The notes under the pieces: generated by a model | Told to the model about the DNA's origin: nothing | Databases searched by the model: none | What the model saw: only the letters and a program-made list of their open reading frames with translations | Part shown: one piece after another, positions 21,917 through 32,554 of the stretch | Layout of the letters: each line of letters starts with the position of its first letter | Position numbering within the stretch: position 1 is the first letter of the stretch | Made by a program: the position numbers and the translations under genes | NCBI GenBank assembly: GCA_037447655.1 | Contig: JBBHKE010000629.1 | Coordinates: 1-64,000, forward strand | Reading direction: 5' to 3' | Origin: Zygnema cylindricum | Taxonomy: Eukaryota; Streptophyta; Zygnematophyceae; Zygnematales; Zygnemataceae | Length of the DNA stretch: 64,000 nucleotides

Positions 21917-22384
21917 TCATGACTCAGAATGTACGGAGAGTCTGTGACATGTACAACCGGTAATGTAGCTACAGTGGATTCGTGGCATCTTTTTTAATTT
22001 CGGAATATAAACACTTAAACAGGGAATGACAGTGGGACGCGGAAGGACTTCAAGCGGACAAGAATCCAGCGAGAAGTATCTCCCAAGATACGCAAGCTGG
22101 TCATGGGGCATGAACGACCACAAACTGGCGTCAGGGGTCTGAATGTATGAAAGGTACGGAAACACTGACCTGTCAGATTTGTGACGTGTAACTGTCTTTT
22201 TGTAACTGCATCCCGAAGAGTACGGAGAATCTTGAAAAGTACACAATAATTTTGTTGGAGCCAGAATATCTAGTACAGACAGGACTCCAGCTAGGCGTAT
22301 CTGCCTCGATTCGCAAAAAATATAATAGCTGGCGATGAGATCGAACGACCACAAAATGATCCTACTGAACCCTCTTTCCGCCAA
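21917..22384 (-). CDS. Unidentified 155-residue frame in repeat Q, conserved in the second copy
   Basis: The frame runs from MAERGFSRIILWSFDLI to a stop at 21917. A stretch around SLWSFMPHDQLAYLGRY, SLDS and LPRPTVIPC is read again, with amino-acid-level similarity, at 48912-49127 on the plus strand in the inverted copy of the repeat. The second copy has frameshifts and stops elsewhere. Shared reading of a frame suggests that it once coded for a protein, but the similarity may be due to DNA identity only. I recognise no domain, and no signal peptide or zinc motif stands out. Confidence 0.35.
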   Translation of the reverse strand: MAERGFSRIILWSFDLIASYYIFCESRQIRLAGVLSVLDILAPTKLLCTFQDSPYSSGCSYKKTVTRHKSDRSVFPYLSYIQTPDASLWSFMPHDQLAYLGRYFSLDSCPLEVLPRPTVIPCLSVYIPKLKKMPRIHCSYITGCTCHRLSVHSES

Positions 22385-22435
22385 ATTTCAATAGGCGTCA
22401 CTTTTTTATAAACTACAGTACTGTAGTAAATCAAT

Positions 22436-22625
22436 GCCCGTTACACGGGCATGGACCGTGTCCTGTTTTATCATGCCCGTTTTGCGTGCCCTTTTTTATT
22501 GCCCATTTTCATGCCCGTTTTTCATGCACGTTTTTCATGCCCGTTTATCATGCCCGTTTTTCATGGCCGTTTATCACGCCCGTTTCCCATGCCCGTTTAT
22601 CATGCCCGCTACACGCATGAGGTAT
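22436..22625. repeat. ATGCCCGTTT minisatellite (about 13-bp unit)
   Basis: About twelve units of the type TTTATCATGCCCG or TTTTTCATGCCCG follow a perfect hairpin GCCCGTTACACGGGC (22437-22451). The first 40 bases recur in complement at 46722-46765, where only one unit is present, so the array expanded here. Confidence 0.9.
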
Positions 22626-22662
22626 GCATAAAAGCATACCCCTAGAAAATCAATGTAATTAC

Positions 22663-23555
22663 TAGTGTTGTGTATCGGTAAAAAACTTATCGCGATAACA
22701 CCGATACCGATAGTTATCGGTTATCGAACGGTCAAAGATTCCGATATATCGGTCTGGGACCAACAAATTCCATATCGGCGATAACTTAAAAAATATATAG
22801 TATGCATACAATAGTACTTTATAACATACTGTATTATTTTATTGATTTTATATAGCGTGGCATGCCACGTATAAAAATCCGTTCCATTACCGCTTAACTG
22901 CAATTTATTACGAATAGTGCAGCATATAAACGTTGGCCGGTTAACTAAACAAAAATTTTACGGCGACGTACGTAATTTAACTAAAAAACTGGTGAACATG
23001 GAACTGGAAAAGGACGGCGGACACAAAAGTACAGCGGACGCAAAATAACATTTTGCGCGCCGCCGGAATCGAACGGACAACTTGGAATGAGAAAACACGA
23101 GCGGACGGGCCAGCGTGAGCGCCAGCATCTCGGAATGGCTCTTTTGGCAGCTTATGCCAAAAAAGTCGACAGATTGACACGTGGCATGTCCCAGTGGATC
23201 TCAAGAATAAAAGGACAAAGCCATGGCGTCGAATGTGAAAGGTACATCGTTTTTACTAGATCCGTATCAAAACCATACAGATCTCATGGCGGCTACTATA
23301 CTTTCTGTGCGTCTACACGTCCGGGGAATAAGACGTACAGTTGAGTGTACATGCCGTACAATTATCTGTACGGTCCGTACAGTTATCGCCGATAGTTATC
23401 GTTATCGGCATTATCGCCAATAAGTACCCAATATTATCGGCTACTTATCGGCGATAAGACCGATGTCGATATATCGTACCAATATATCGATTATCGGATA
23501 CCCGAAAAAAGGCCCATATCGGTTAACGGCAAATCCTTACCGATACACAACACTA
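22663..23555. mobile_element. hAT-like MITE family M1, copy 2
   Basis: The terminal repeats TAGTGTTGTGTATCGG and complement are intact. The target duplication is GTAATTAC on both sides (22655-22662, 23556-23563). It is 893 bp long. Near the middle is a block CGCCGGAATCGAACGGAC, then CTCGGAATGGCTC, then GACACGTGGCA, related to copia LTR sequence. There is no transposase frame. Confidence 0.9.
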
Positions 23556-23690
23556 GTAATTACACTTGCATAATCTGTGATCTATTCTCTAAAACCCGCA
23601 TTTCAACAATTAAGCCACTTTTGACGATCCACGCCTGCATAATGCAGTAACCCCGGTCGGTGCGGTTTTGTATTTATATTGTTAGCGCTA

Positions 23691-23940
23691 CACTGGATAC
23701 CGTAATTAGAGTAAAGAAATAATAAGAGTTAAAAACGAAAAAAAATAACTAGAGTTCTTAACTCTATTTTGGGTAATCAACCCTTATCAAAAAAAAAATA
23801 CTCTAATTTATCAATAACTCTAATTTGGGCATAAATGGGGCGTTGAATATATATATTGTAAATTAGGTACACGTACAAAATTTGACAAAGCGTACAGTTT
23901 CACGTCATTATGACGTTCGCACTACACAGTTTGTTAAAAA
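23691..23940. mobile_element. Truncated TA-type element (T family fragment)
   Basis: The fragment starts with CACTGGATACCGTAATTAG after TA (23689-23690), and its interior matches the complement of the right part of the element at 11836-12388 (for example AATTTATCAATAACTCTAAT and CACGTCATTATGACG). It breaks off near 23940, where LTR-like sequence begins. Confidence 0.55.
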
Positions 23941-23944
23941 GCAA

Positions 23945-25087
23945 CTACATGATAACTGTTGTCCATAGCCTATTTCAGCCATGGATTACTCACAGAAGAC
24001 ACCCACAAACTACCCCAAAAACAGCTGTGTTTCAGAGAGCACAGATTACTCCACAGTTAATAAAAGCAGTTCAAACTGCACCAATATGCAGTATATACTA
24101 GACACTATAACCTCCCAAAATTACAGCCTCATCCACAAAGGAATCCAAAAGATATGAGCTCTAGAGTTTCCCAAAAACAATTGACACTTATCAAACTAAC
24201 CAAGTAGACTTCTCACAGAATTCTACTGAATTGACAAAAAAAAATGAAACTACGTAAACAAACAGTTTCTAGGTCATCAAACTTAACCACAAAGTTTCAT
24301 ACAAAAACATCAATCAGGGTGATCACACCATCATGTCAAAGTTGCCGAAAAACAATCTGCTATTACTTTGATAAACTCAACTGTGATACAAAAAATAATT
24401 TAAGTCCTACAAACTTATACTAGCGGAGTAACTAACTAGGACCTACACTAATCCTGGAGCTACACCTGTCACTAAGTACTGTACACGATAAAACAATGTA
24501 TGTCTAATGTACCTAAGGTACGTCAAAACCCTAATTGCAGCCTGCCGTTAAATGGAACAGTGAAACACTGTTTTATAATATATTGAAATACAAACAAATG
24601 TTTTCCAGAAATTTACAGATACCCGTCCGTACAAAATATGTTATCGATGCTTAGTCAGCATAGTTCATATAGGTCCAGCCGATTGTTGTGGTACGATACG
24701 AAGCACTTGAGTGCGTACGGCGTGCTTCGTCACTTGTGGTCCCGCACGAATCGCGTCCGTCAACACGATTCGAATCAACGTTCCATACTAAACTTGTACA
24801 GTATATTTATCGGATGTCCGGTCCAAATTTCGTCCATCCAACTCTTCAAATCCCCTCGTTCGACATTCGACACGTGTATGTGAGTGTCGGCGCCATTCAG
24901 AAATACCTGCAAAGTCCACATATGCCGACGCGTGTCCATGTAGAAGTACAGTACACTCTATTGTCCTTATGCTATTGTAACACTATTAGGGGTCAGTATT
25001 GAAATGTTTATACTCAAAAATATTCTAAGTTCTAATCCCCCTCTCACTGACCTAATTACTGAGTACTAAAGCTTTCAAATCACAACA
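23945..25087 (-). mobile_element. Putative LTR of a minus-strand copia element (G); left boundary uncertain
   Basis: The right end ACTAAAGCTTTCAAATCACAACA followed at 25088 by CTCCCCTAAAGCTTTAG is the LTR/polypurine-tract junction seen in reverse, built like those at 30559 and 61678. Sequence before it (TATTCTAAGT...CTCTCACTGAC) is arranged as in the other LTR tails. Only about 70 bases of its internal region remain to the right. Confidence 0.5.
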
Positions 25088-25159
25088 CTCCCCTAAAGCT
25101 TTAGACGCAGTACTGCACTAAGTCTACAGAGCTGTCAACTGTAATTTAGGTACATACTG

Positions 25160-25660
25160 AAGCAATGACTTAGAAAATATTCTAAGTTCGGAAATTCCCT
25201 CTCATAACCTCCACTAATAAACATCATAAACTTCACAAAAACAACACTCCTCCTAAGTTTTGGATGTTTTAACTCCTAGCCATTCTACACTTGTAAATAT
25301 TAAATTTTGCAAATCCTTAATCAGCAACACTAATTTTGGCTTGTTTGAATGTAAGTTTTCCCATAGAAGCCTTCGAGTTTTTCTCCTGAAAAATTGGCAT
25401 TTCCGGTCTTTTGTGTGGTCGCCTTGGAGCTGGTTTCTTCTCCGGCTGGTCTTCCTTAATCTGTATCTTCTTCTTGTTTTCTTACTGCATTCTAGTTTCC
25501 TCATAGACTTTGTAGCGTTCACATGGGTTGCCTCCCCATTACCTCTATAAAGTGTGATTGTTCTCACTAATTTTTGGTCTTTTTCCGTAGTTTTACCACT
25601 CCCCTTTAGAGTTATTATCCTAAGGTTTTCCATTTTGATTCCTCTACTCTTCAACGACAC
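25160..25660 (-). mobile_element. Second LTR tail plus unidentified internal fragment
   Basis: Another LTR-like tail (TATTCTAAGTTCGGAAATTCC to ACAACA at 25246) is followed by the purine-tract complement CTCCTCCTAAGTTTTGG at 25247. To its right the minus strand is open for 135 codons (25660-25253), very basic, rich in Lys and Arg (KKTRRRYRLRKTSRRR). I do not recognise this product. It sits where the 3' end of a pol or an extra ORF of the element would lie. Confidence 0.4.
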
Positions 25661-25675
25661 TATTATCTTTCTATT

Positions 25676-26320
25676 TTGTCGTGTTTGAAATTACCAGATG
25701 ACTATGATAATGTGGTCAACCGAGTGCAAGATCTTAACGATAACTTGTGGATATGGAACTCAATTGTCAGAATGATTCTCGTCTGCGAGAACACTATTGA
25801 GATGCGTAGAGGAGGAAAGAGTGTCTAAGCTCTGGCTGCTCGGACAAATCGGTGGAGAAAGGACTCTAAGAAACCTTATGGAAGTTTTAGCGGAAGGGGA
25901 AATCAGCCTAGAGGACGAAGGATCCTGAAAGGACTCTGTCATTTTTGCAAGGAACCTAGTCAATATATGGCAGAGTGCACTTAGTTAACAGAGTTGAGGC
26001 TCAAGGAGAACCAAACTGGTGGATTCTCAGGAGGCAAGAAAAGGCACTTTTAACGACACAAGTAAAAAGGGAGTCAGGAGAAGAGGAGGCTTCCGATGAG
26101 GAGGATGGAGAACTTCTTCTCAATGAGAAATAGGAGGAGGCAGAGATCTCTTGAAAGCAAAAGTGTGCAATCGGAGCTGTCCGAGAAGCTTGAAAGAAGG
26201 TTGGATCATAGACTCAAGTGCCTCAATGCATATGTGTTGAGAAAAGAAGAAAGATTCCCACCGTAGAGATAGAGTATGGGGATGGGAGCGTAGTCACTAC
26301 CGATCTAGTGGGATTGGTAG
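25676..26320 (+). pseudogene. Element C gag/nucleocapsid and protease remnant
   Basis: The zinc knuckle reads CHFCKEPSQYMAEC, where the His of the CCHC set is replaced by Gln, so zinc binding is probably lost. After it, a readable KESGEEEASDEEDGELLLNE-like acidic linker and a WIIDSSASMHMC-like protease site occur in broken frames. Several stops interrupt it. Confidence 0.6.
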
Positions 26321-26559
26321 ATCTGAAAGTACTAGTGGACGGTCAAATGTCCATAGTTACTTTCACCGATGTACTCTAGATACTTTAGTTGAGAAAGAAT
26401 CTTATCTCCACATCTGCTTTGGATGACAAAGACTTTGAGACCTATACTTAGAACGTAGTCATTACAGCTAAGTATGATTATGAGGTATACTTTACAGCTG
26501 AAAAGGGTAGCCAAGGGCTGTTGGGCCTGAACCTGAGTAATGAAAAGAAAAATTCTTAA

Positions 26560-27150
26560 TATGTTGGTGTACCCAATATAATGATATGGCATAAACGGTT
26601 GGGTCACATGCATCTAAACTGATTGAGAGAAATGAATAGACTGGAAGTAGTGGAAGGGATTCAATTTGAAGATAATAAAATGATGAGTGACTTTTGTGGA
26701 TGCGCCCAAGGTAAGGCTCACATATTGCCTTTCCCAAAATCAGCTATGTATAAAGGGGAAAAGGTCTTAGATCTAGTGCATACAAATATTTGGGGGCTAG
26801 CCAGAGTGCCATCACTGGAAGGGAAAAGATTCATGCTCACCATTATTGATGATTCGTCTAGGAACTCAAGAGTTTACTTTCTCAAGTCAAAGTCCAAAGC
26901 ACCAGTATTCTTCAAAGAGTATAAAGCTTGGAGTGAAAAGCTTCATGAGACTTCTATTTAAAATAATTAGAAGTGATAATAGGGGGGAATACACATCTAA
27001 TCAGATTGAGAATTTCCTAAAAGATGAGGCAATGCAACACCAAAAGACAGTCCCGGATAACCCAAAACAAAATGGTGTTGCTGAAAGGTTGAACATAACC
27101 TTAGGTGACAGTGCTCGAAGCATGTTGACAGATAAAAATATAGGAAGATG
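26560..27150 (+). pseudogene. Element C integrase remnant
   Basis: The pre-integrase zinc part reads IMIWHKRLGHMHLN with CGCAQGKAH. The catalytic core follows with VLDLVHTNIWGLARVP (first acidic residue changed to Asn), TIIDDSSRNSRVYFLKS, IIRSDNRGEY and QNGVAERLN. A frameshift occurs near 26960. The first catalytic Asp, usually in HTDxWGP, is Asn here. Unlike A and B, it has no stop after ERLN. Confidence 0.65.
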
Positions 27151-27359
27151 ATTTTGGGACGAAGCCATGAATTGTACAAATTATATTAGAAACAGAGTAC
27201 TTACTTGAGCTATAAAAGGGAGAACACCATATGAGATGAGTCAACAAGGTAAAAAAACTGTCACACCGTGATGAGCCTCAAACTTATTTAGAGGCAGTGA
27301 TCAGTCTAGAAAAAGATAGATGGACCAGGGCCATTAATGATCAGATTCGCTTCCATTAT

Positions 27360-28050
27360 GAAAGCCTATACATGGGAGTTAGTGGATTGTCCTCCAAACA
27401 TAAAGCCGATTAGGTATAAATAGGTGTTTAAGTTGAAACTGAACCCAGATAATACCATTAAGAGGTACAAAGCTAGATTGGTGGCAAAGGGTTTTACCCA
27501 AAAGAAGTGGACTGACTATGAAGAGACCTTTGCACCGGTTATACGTTTTTCCTCAGTAAGGATTCTCCTCAATCTAGCAGCAGCGGAATACATCGAGATC
27601 TATCAGATGGACATTAAAACGGCCTTCCTCAATCGTGAGTTAGAGGAAGAAATTTTTATGAGACAACCAGAAGGCTTTGTGGAGGAAGGAGAGGAGAGTA
27701 AAGTGTATATACAGATTAAGTTTTATATGGACTGAAGCAAGCTCCCACACAATGGAATAAGAAACAGGATGAGTTTCTAACCAATGAAGGATATGTCAAA
27801 ATTAGTTCTAAAACTCTATTTACAAATTTGAGGATGAGGATGGGATTATTTTTATTGCCATCTATGTAGATGATTTGTTGGTACTAAGTAAGTTCATGGA
27901 AAATATTAATAATCTAAAGAAAGATTTGAGAAGCAGATTTGACATGAATGACTTAGGGGAGGCTAGATATATTATAGGAAAACAAAAAGAAAGAGATAGA
28001 GAGAAGAGTGTAATCTAATTAACTCAGAAAAAGGCCATTGGAAATATGTT
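27360..28050 (+). pseudogene. Element C reverse transcriptase remnant
   Basis: The readable frame 27424-27735 has [55 protein letters not shown] and EEIFMRQPEGFVEEGEE, all typical copia RT phrases. After a shift, AIYVDDLLVLSKF is read near 27860, so the YVDD active site is preserved in sequence. Stops and shifts make it inactive. Confidence 0.75.
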
Positions 28051-28180
28051 GGAAAAATTCTAGATGGATAAGGCAAACAGTTTTACCAATCCCATGGACT
28101 TGAACAAAGTAATTGATGGGAGTGTTGAAAGAGGTGTAATCATTCTTAATGAAGTAACGAGCTAAGAAGAAAGATACTTT

Positions 28181-28812
28181 ATGAAGTCAATATCTTATAG
28201 ACAGGTCGTAGTAAGTCTGATTTATTTCATGAACTCCACCATGCCAGACATTGGAGTCCTCAAGAGGAGTCTTAATGAACCTAAAAAGAGAGATTGGGAG
28301 GCAGCCAAGAGGGTGATGAGATATGTGATAGGAACTAGGGATCTTTGGTTGCATCAAGGAGGGGAGAACACTAACATCATTACTTGGAGTGATGCCACCT
28401 AAAGGGATGCCCCTATGAGAAGGTGTACTTCTAGGTATGTTTTGTATGTTGAGAGTGGTGCTTGTTGTTGGAGCAATAAGCAACAACAGGTGGTTGCTCA
28501 GTCCACTATAGAGGCTGAGTACATGGCCTATTGTTCCCAAGAGTTGATATGGGTGAAGTCTTTGCTGCGAGAAATAAGGTTCATGAAGGTTGGTGTGCAG
28601 AAAGTGTTTTGTGATAATCAGACTGCAATTGCAATTGCAACCAACCCAAAACACCACTTTAAGGCAAAACATATGGACACAAGACTGAGATTTGTGAGAG
28701 AGAAAGTTGAAAACAAAATTGTCAACTTGGAGTATATGCCATATAGAGAGATGGTGGCTAATATGATGACAAAGCCTGTCCCATCTCCCAAACTTAAATT
28801 TTGCGGAAAATA
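28181..28812 (+). pseudogene. Element C RNase H remnant
   Basis: The frames MKSISYRQVVVSLIYFMNST and CTSRYVLYVESGACCWSNKQQ, STIEAEYMAY, VFCDNQTAIAIATNP, HMDTRLRFVREKVENK are the copia RNase H domain with its catalytic acidic residues. One in-frame stop (after WSDAT) separates two open parts. A deletion is seen in the 'RPDIAAAVGVLSRSL' region, which here reads MPDIGVLKRSL. Confidence 0.75.
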
Positions 28813-28853
28813 ATGTGGACTCAAATCAAAAAGTGACTAGAAAATAATGGAAG

Positions 28854-29876
28854 TGCTGAAATATGTGTTTTTCTTATTTATATTTTCTATGTCATTTCCA
28901 AAAAAACAAAAGTAAAAACGTCTTAGCAAGCCTCTAACCTCTCTCTCCTTGTTCTCCATAATTGTTGTAGTCACTGATGACGAGAGAGAGAGTAAGAGAG
29001 AGATATATCCATGGATACCTAACGAGCCAGAAAGGGCACAGGACAGTCTGAGAAGACTATACCAAAAAGGATACGGACAAACTAGGAATTAATATTGGTA
29101 CCTATGATAGGCTAGAAGAACTGGCATCCTTATCCTAAAGTCAAATAACTGCGCTTGGATATAAATGGCTCAATAGTAATTTAAAAGCTAACATGCAGAC
29201 TAAAGCGATTAACTAGATCTATGTGTAATCACATTGAAATAGTGCCAATTTCTTATATACTCTGGTACCGCGCTAAACAAATTGATTGGACATTTATTTG
29301 GACGGCGCACTTTAATACATCAGTTAGATCGGACAGCAATCATTAAAGCCGGCATCAAAGAATGGTTATTTTGGCGGTTTATGGACAATAGGTCACCGGA
29401 TGACACATGGTGCGACATTAGTGGAAAACAGAATCTCCAAGAATCATCAGGACGAGTGTGAGTGTGACTAAGGTCCTCACCATAGCTATGTCGTACCTTA
29501 ATCGTACAGAAGGTACCAGTAGACCTGTACCCTCTTGTACAGTACAGTCCTGTGATTGGTGTTATACACCAGTAGATAGGGGTTTTAGAGAAGAGTTTTA
29601 GGACTTAGCAATTTTGTAGGTAGTTGCCTCTCTCCCTGAGTTTTTTTGTACAAATAGGCATTTTTGCCACTTTATAACTAATTGCCTGTTTGGGCATTTT
29701 TAGAGATTTTTTCTCTCGGGGACTTTGTGAAGTCTAGACTACACAAGGGTGTAGTCATTAATATACTTTGCCTGCCAGGGTGGCAGTTGTTCCTAAACAA
29801 GGAAGGCTATTGAAAATTCACTAGAGGCTTTATATACAAAGGGGAATTATCTGATCTAATAGGGAACACAATATTA
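28854..29876 (+). repeat. Element C 3' LTR
   Basis: It begins TGCTGAAATATG right after the polypurine tract AGAAAATAATGGAAG (28839-28853) and ends near AACACAATATTA, aligning with TGTTGAAATAAG and ACAGAATTGCA of the LTRs of A and B in reverse. Landmarks in the same order include GTTGTAGTCACTGA, GTGATTGGTG, AGTAGATAGGGGTT and CTAGAGGCTT. Divergence from A and B is high. Confidence 0.75.
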
Positions 29877-30559
29877 TAGTAACAACAGGAGGAACATACA
29901 CACAAAATTACAAGTAATTATACCCATAGATTTGTGAGATATTCGCATATAAAATTTACGAAAACAACATGTACAGTTTTTGATAAAATATGTTCCTAAC
30001 TCCAAAAAATGGTTAACGTTTACTCGTATACACTACAGTTTCACTACTTACTGTACAGAGACATACATGCGATACATCTAACAACCTGAAACAACTAATA
30101 CTGTGCGTATACCCAAAATGACAAGGTATTTCAAACAAAAAAATCCTACAATATTGAACTCGTCAAATAAAGACAAAGACAATCTCAAACAAATATTTAC
30201 AACTACGTAGGACTGTGTATTCCACGTCACATCATCGTGACATGATCCACTCTGACTTACATTTGTCGGTGGTCTCCGTCCACCGCCTGCATTTCACATA
30301 AGGGTCCGTAGGTGAACGGACACGTGTCATATCAGTCTTCAGGTGTATATGTACACCAACAAACACATATTTCGGAATACACTCTTCCTTGTATCGACGC
30401 AAGCATGACAATGTATTCATTGGTGTACTCCTCAAAGAGTCACTGTAACACAAATTATGGTTCATACTCACCAGACTTAATAACTAAATTCTAAGTCTTG
30501 AAACTCTCTCTCCCTCACATTTTGAGATATAGAGAGGACTAAAGCTTTCCAAAATAACA
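29877..30559 (-). repeat. Element F 3' LTR (outer end cut by element C)
   Basis: The right end CCAAAATAACA joins the tract complement CTCCCATAAATCTTTAG. The left 350 bases match 42155-42505, the surviving part of the 5' LTR, including ATGTACAGTTTTTGATA and TGTTCCTAACTCC. The left border touches the LTR of element C, so part of this LTR may be missing. Confidence 0.65.
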
Positions 30560-30663
30560 CTCCCATAAATCTTTAGACTCTGCTACCCACTTAAACCACA
30601 TGTTTCTCTACAAAATTGTAATTTAGGTGCATGGAGGGGTTTAGTCATCATGCCAGAAACCAT

Positions 30664-31050
30664 CTACTCATCTAGTAAATAACTAAGTTTCAAAACTTTT
30701 CCCATAACCTTCTCCTTCACAAAATGTAGCTTGATATCAATGTTTTTGCTCTTAAAGCGATGGATAACGTTAGATGCAATAGTAATAGCAGCCACATTGT
30801 CACACCACACAAGATGAGGTCTACACTTCATAAATAAAAGCTCTTGAAGCCGAGACTTTACCCAATGTAACCCCTTAAAAGCTGAGCAAGCCGCCATGTA
30901 CTCAGCCTCCATAGTAGACTTAGCTGTCACCTTTTGAAGTTTGCTGCTCCAACAGCATGTCCAACTTCTAATCTTTAGAATATATTCGGTGGTAGAGCGT
31001 TTGTTTGGTATATCTCTATAGCTCGCATCGCTCCTAGTCTGAATTTTCAC
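30664..31050 (-). pseudogene. Element F RNase H
   Basis: The 128-residue frame includes MKIQTRSDASYRDIPNKRST, CCWSSKLQKVTAKSTMEAEY, VWCDNVAAITIASNV and NIDIKLHFVKEKV, the copia RNase H domain with DAS, E and D catalytic positions. The sequence before it (31060-31230) continues the domain in broken frames. The C-terminal end at LSYLLDE matches other families. Confidence 0.75.
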
Positions 31051-31059
31051 TTCTTCTCC

Positions 31060-32500
31060 ACCAAGAGAGAGTCAGAGGTTTCGAGTTTTGCAAGATACCA
31101 AAGAACCCTCTTTGGTGCCTTCCAGTTTGATTTTGCGGGCTTTGGTTTGGAGGCGGCTTTGGTTTAAGGCTCCAATAGCTGTTGCAATATCCCGTCAGGC
31201 ACAATCCATGAAGTAGATAAGACTTTTGACAATTTGCCTTTAAAGAATAGAGGACATAGTATCTGCCTCCCCTGACTTCAAAAAGTCATCAATCACAACT
31301 TTGCCATCTAGTTCCTTCCCCTCTATTTTTCGTTCGAAATCCATGGGAGTAACACTCCTCTTTGCCTTGACATGTCCAACCTCTCAAGCATGTTCCCAAT
31401 GGCATCCTTCTATTTCAAATAAAGTTATCGTGATTTTCTATCCCTTTCTACCTGAATTCCCAAAATATACTTAGCCTCCTTTAAATCTTTCTTTTTGAAC
31501 CAGGAATTCAAAGTTGTGTTTATTTTGTTAATTTCATTAATAGATTTGCTCAGCTACAGCAAATCATCCACATAAATAGCAATATATATAACTCAATCTT
31601 CTCTTTCCATTACATAATCTAAATGATTTGAGCTTATTCTAGTAAATCCCAGATTAGTCAAAAAATCATCTAGTTTCAGTTTCCGATACCGTGGAGCCTA
31701 CATCAGACCATAAAGGGACTTCAACAGTTTACACACCAAATTTTTCTTTCCCTTTTTCTGCATAACCTTTAGATGCTTCATATATACAACTTCCTCTAAA
31801 TCTCCTTGCAAAAAAGTTGTTTTCACATCCATCTGATGCATTTCCATATCCTCTATTGATGCTAGAGTTAAAAGAATCCTAACAATAGAAGGGCAAACTA
31901 CAAGTTAGAAAGTATCCTCCTTATCAATACCCTCTTTCTGGCTATAACCCTTAGCGACAAGCCTAGTCTAATATCTTTCAATGGTATTATCAAGATTCAG
32001 TTTTAACATGAACACCCACTTATAACTGATTGCTTTCCCATCCGGTGGAAGTTCCACAAGCTCCCACGTTTGAGCCTCCATGATTGACTTTATATCGTCA
32101 TTTGCAGCAACAATCCACTGATATTTTTTCTGAATAAAAAAGGCTCCTTGAATGGTAAGAGACTCCCATGTGATTCCAAAATAAATATCGTTCACTCGAT
32201 CACCTCTCAGCCGACAGCTTTGTCTTCTTCCCCCCCGAAATTCTGAATCGAGGACAGTTGGTCCCCGACTTTGTCTCATAAAAAGGGGAGGAGGAGAAGG
32301 AGGTGGAGGAGGAGGAGGGTTAATTGCATCTGCAACAAAAGGAGGATCTGGCTGCCCAAAAACATGTGACAGTACGAAGGTAGTAGAGGAAGGGAAAGTT
32401 GTTGTTGCCCAATAGAAAACTGCTCAACGATGATATATTCCTTTAGTTTTTCTTTCTTTTCCGCCTCATTTCTAATTCAAACATCAACCGATTGAATTTC
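31060..32500 (-). pseudogene. Element F reverse transcriptase, heavily mutated
   Basis: The best frame (32279-31968) has VAANDDIKSIMEAQTWELVE, LPPDGKAISYKWVFMLKLN and LDNTIERY, followed by a stop. Further motifs (MHQMDVKTTFLQGDLEE-like, VDDLL near 31570) occur in shifted frames to about 31060. The linker to integrase lies at 32280-32554 and is Pro/Ser-rich. Confidence 0.65.
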
Positions 32501-32554
32501 TTCCTTGATTTAGACATTCTTAGCAATGTGAATTGTATTTTTTTGAGGATTATA

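Larger units (their letters stand above)
21150..22405 (-). repeat. Dispersed repeat Q, copy a
   Basis: Two blocks of this stretch occur again in inverted orientation at the other end of the window: 21150-21260 matches the complement of about 51050-51170, and 21955-22405 matches the complement of about 48690-49108. Both copies carry a TA-type MITE between the two blocks. The repeat is therefore at least 1.2 kb and may be a transposon or a duplicated host segment. Its ends are not defined. A 155-codon frame on the minus strand (22384-21917) lies in the second block. Confidence 0.7.
25676..29876 (+). mobile_element. Degenerate copia element C, plus strand, 5'-truncated
   Basis: The element starts within gag, at the point equivalent to LPDEFENIV of element B, and ends with a 3' LTR at 28854-29876. 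Order of domains: NC, protease region, integrase, RT, RNase H, polypurine tract, LTR. It belongs to the same wide family as elements A and B but is more diverged and has many stops and frameshifts. No 5' LTR, primer site or target duplication is present. It directly abuts the LTR of element F at 29877. Confidence 0.8.
29877..32554 (-). mobile_element. Element F (copia, minus strand), 3' part: LTR, RNase H, RT
   Basis: This is the left half of an element split by insertion of element A after 32554; the right half resumes at 38984. It holds an LTR (29877-30559), polypurine tract (30560-30576 region), RNase H and most of RT. It is a different copia family from A, B and C. Confidence 0.75.

Noticed and set aside
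23000-23110. tRNA gene in MITE M1 (box GTTCGATTCCGG on the minus strand)
   Set aside because: Only the T-arm part is recognisable. Kept as supporting evidence for the shared LTR module, not as a gene.
25253-25660. Basic 135-codon frame as a histone-like or ribosomal protein
   Set aside because: Lys/Arg-rich but no motif of either. Its position next to an LTR/purine-tract junction favours retrotransposon sequence.
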